NCBI RefSeq assembly: GCF_015354445.1
Contig: NZ_JADKYT010000001.1
Span: 868,001 to 932,000, forward strand
Length of the DNA: 64,000 bases
Direction of reading: 5' to 3'
Source of the DNA: Methylophilus sp. QUAN
Lineage (GTDB): Bacteria; Pseudomonadota; Gammaproteobacteria; Burkholderiales; Methylophilaceae
This document shows, piece by piece, positions 62,909 through 64,000 of this stretch. The notes beneath the pieces are model-generated. The model saw only the letters and a list, made by a program, of their open reading frames with translations. It ran no database searches and was not told the DNA's origin. The position numbers were made by a program, and so were the translations under genes. Numbering within the stretch: the first letter of the stretch is position 1; every line of letters begins with the position of its first letter.

Positions 62909-63877
62909 GTGTCTCTAAATGCTTGTTTGGCGCGGATTGCAGGCGATATGCAGCAGGTGGATGCCGTTATTCGCCAGTCTTTGTCATCCCAAGTTCCGCT
63001 GATTAATCAAATTTCGGAATACATCATCCACAGCGGTGGCAAACGCTTGCGTCCGGCACTGGTGTTGATGTCCGGCGATTTGGCTGGCGCGGTGACGCCG
63101 GCCCATCATTCGCTGGCCGCCATTATCGAATTTATTCATACCGCGACCTTGCTGCATGATGACGTGGTTGATGCGTCTGAGCTGCGTCGTGGTAAATCAA
63201 CTGCTAATCATGTCTATGGCAACCCGGCCAGTGTGCTGGTGGGTGACTTTTTGTATTCGCGCGCTTTCCAGATGATGGTCAAGTTGCAAAACATGCGCGT
63301 GATGGAGATTTTGGCCGACGCGACCAATGTGATTTCTGAAGGTGAAGTGTTGCAGTTGCTCAACGTGCGCAATATTGGCGTCAGTGAGCAGGATTATTTG
63401 CAGGTGATTCACTTTAAAACCGCCAAACTGTTTGAAGCTGCGACGCGTTTGGGCGCTGTGCAGTGCCAGGCCAACGCTGAGCAGGAAGAGGGTTTGGCCA
63501 CCTATGGCATGCATTTGGGCACTGCGTTTCAGCTGATTGATGATGTGCTGGATTTGACTGGTGACAGCGAGAAGATTGGTAAAACCCTAGGTAATGATCT
63601 TGCAGAAGGCAAAGTAACGCTGCCGATGTTGTACGCGATTCAACAAGCGCCAGCGGCACAGGCTGACCTGGTGAAGCAGGCATTGCTAGAGGGGCAGGTA
63701 TCTCAATTAGGTGCCGTGCTGGATATTTTGCATGCCGTGAAAGCATTTGATTATGTGCGCGCCGTCGCACAAAAAGAAGCCAGCCTGGCTTGTGAAGCCT
63801 TATCGGTGTTTGCACCAACTGCCGCCAAACAGGCTTTGCTGGATTTGGCTAATTTCTCTGTCAGTCGTCAGCAATAA
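62909..63877 (+). CDS. ispB: IspB, octaprenyl diphosphate synthase
   Basis: A 322-residue trans-prenyltransferase that makes the side chain of ubiquinone. First aspartate-rich motif DDVVD (84-88), GGKRLRPA binding segment, and second motif DDVLD (211-215). The start is a GTG at 62909, which matches the family N-terminus; a good ribosome site is not seen. The chain length (C8) is by family analogy. Confidence 0.93.
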   Translation: MSLNACLARIAGDMQQVDAVIRQSLSSQVPLINQISEYIIHSGGKRLRPALVLMSGDLAGAVTPAHHSLAAIIEFIHTATLLHDDVVDASELRRGKSTANHVYGNPASVLVGDFLYSRAFQMMVKLQNMRVMEILADATNVISEGEVLQLLNVRNIGVSEQDYLQVIHFKTAKLFEAATRLGAVQCQANAEQEEGLATYGMHLGTAFQLIDDVLDLTGDSEKIGKTLGNDLAEGKVTLPMLYAIQQAPAAQADLVKQALLEGQVSQLGAVLDILHAVKAFDYVRAVAQKEASLACEALSVFAPTAAKQALLDLANFSVSRQQ

Positions 63878-63881
63878 TTAG

Positions 63882-63909
63882 ACAGTCAGCCTGTGGCCAG
63901 GCTGACTGT
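63882..63909. terminator. Hairpin between ispB and the next convergent gene
   Basis: Perfect 12-base stem acagtcagcctg (63882-63893), loop tggc, caggctgactgt (63898-63909). No T tract follows on either strand, so factor-independent termination is uncertain, but its position between two convergent stops fits the role. Confidence 0.5.
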
Positions 63910-63926
63910 GACAGCTTCAGTTCAAT

Positions 63927-64000
63927 CTACTTTTGCAATATCAGTTCAATGCGATTGGCTCGCCACTGACGTGGTAGTAGCTGAGTCGTGCGCAGTCGTT
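63927..64000 (-). CDS. Possible OmpA-like C-terminus (partial)
   Basis: One minus-strand frame entering from the right edge reads RANRIELILQK before a TAG at 63927-63929. An R-x-N-R-x-E/V-L pattern followed by a short hydrophobic end is what OmpA/MotB peptidoglycan-binding domains look like at their C-terminus. Only 24 codons are visible, so this is a tentative call; the other two frames carry a stop in the same interval or lack the pattern. Confidence 0.35.
   Translation of the reverse strand, partial: RLRTTQLLPRQWRANRIELILQK

Overview
The window is a contiguous piece of a Gram-negative chromosome of about 50% G+C, most likely a betaproteobacterial methylotroph of the family Methylophilaceae (Methylophilus or a close relative). 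This assignment is an inference. It rests on gene order (lolD-comEC-exbB-exbD-msbA-lpxK-kdsB; recA-recX-alaS-lysC), on the protein flavour of the housekeeping genes, on two PEP-CTERM proteins, and on the absence of rRNA or phage genes. Almost all of the DNA is well-packed housekeeping sequence. Intrinsic terminators at most convergent junctions make operon limits easy to read.

Layout. 1-7762 (+): end of lolD, comEC, exbB/exbD, msbA, lpxK, a Trm112-like protein and kdsB, an envelope and LPS block. 7832-13947 (-): a PEP-CTERM protein, a small DMT-family protein, then a probable operon sucC-sucD-ankyrin protein-nadE-glnB. 14064-16594: a membrane protein with a CxxCH haem motif (-), serB, a cold-shock protein and a second-type IF-1 (+). 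16603-19483 (-): response regulator, sensor kinase and a DUF455 ferritin-like protein. 20031-24397 (-): a tightly coupled five-gene periplasmic redox operon (cytochrome c, FCSD-type flavoprotein, PQQ/sorbosone-dehydrogenase-like propeller, an unknown protein, a second propeller). 24560-33341 (-): ankyrin protein, purL, feoA-feoB with a possible Fur box, a parvulin, bolA, a YciI-like protein and yciB. 33469-36743 (+): PHP-family RNase AM-like protein, YciO-like protein, a site-2 protease and a second PEP-CTERM protein, followed by a decayed Avd-like four-helix-bundle gene. 37053-40700 (-): a giant AsmA/DUF748 protein. 40898-50157 (mostly +): corC, mscL (-), panC-panD-rsfS-rlmH-phrB, mlaA, divergent pmbA/darP, and a TusA-fold protein lacking its cysteine. 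50236-56472: a Gcr-type membrane protein and a PDZ protein (-), then mog, vanZ, thiL, pgpA and pncC (+), and a His/Gly-repeat periplasmic protein (-). 56745-64000: recA-recX-alaS-lysC, a long palindromic intergenic element, tRNA-Ser(GCT), tRNA-Arg(ACG), ispB, and the 3' end of a possible OmpA-like gene (-).

No CRISPR array, transposase, intact prophage or complete mobile element is visible. The parts least explained by known biology are the five-gene periplasmic redox operon, the membrane CxxCH protein, the Avd-like relic behind a DUF1566-like PEP-CTERM gene, the long palindrome after lysC, and the cysteine-less TusA homologue. Where a family start site is better supported than the longest reading frame, the shorter coordinates are given and the reason is stated.
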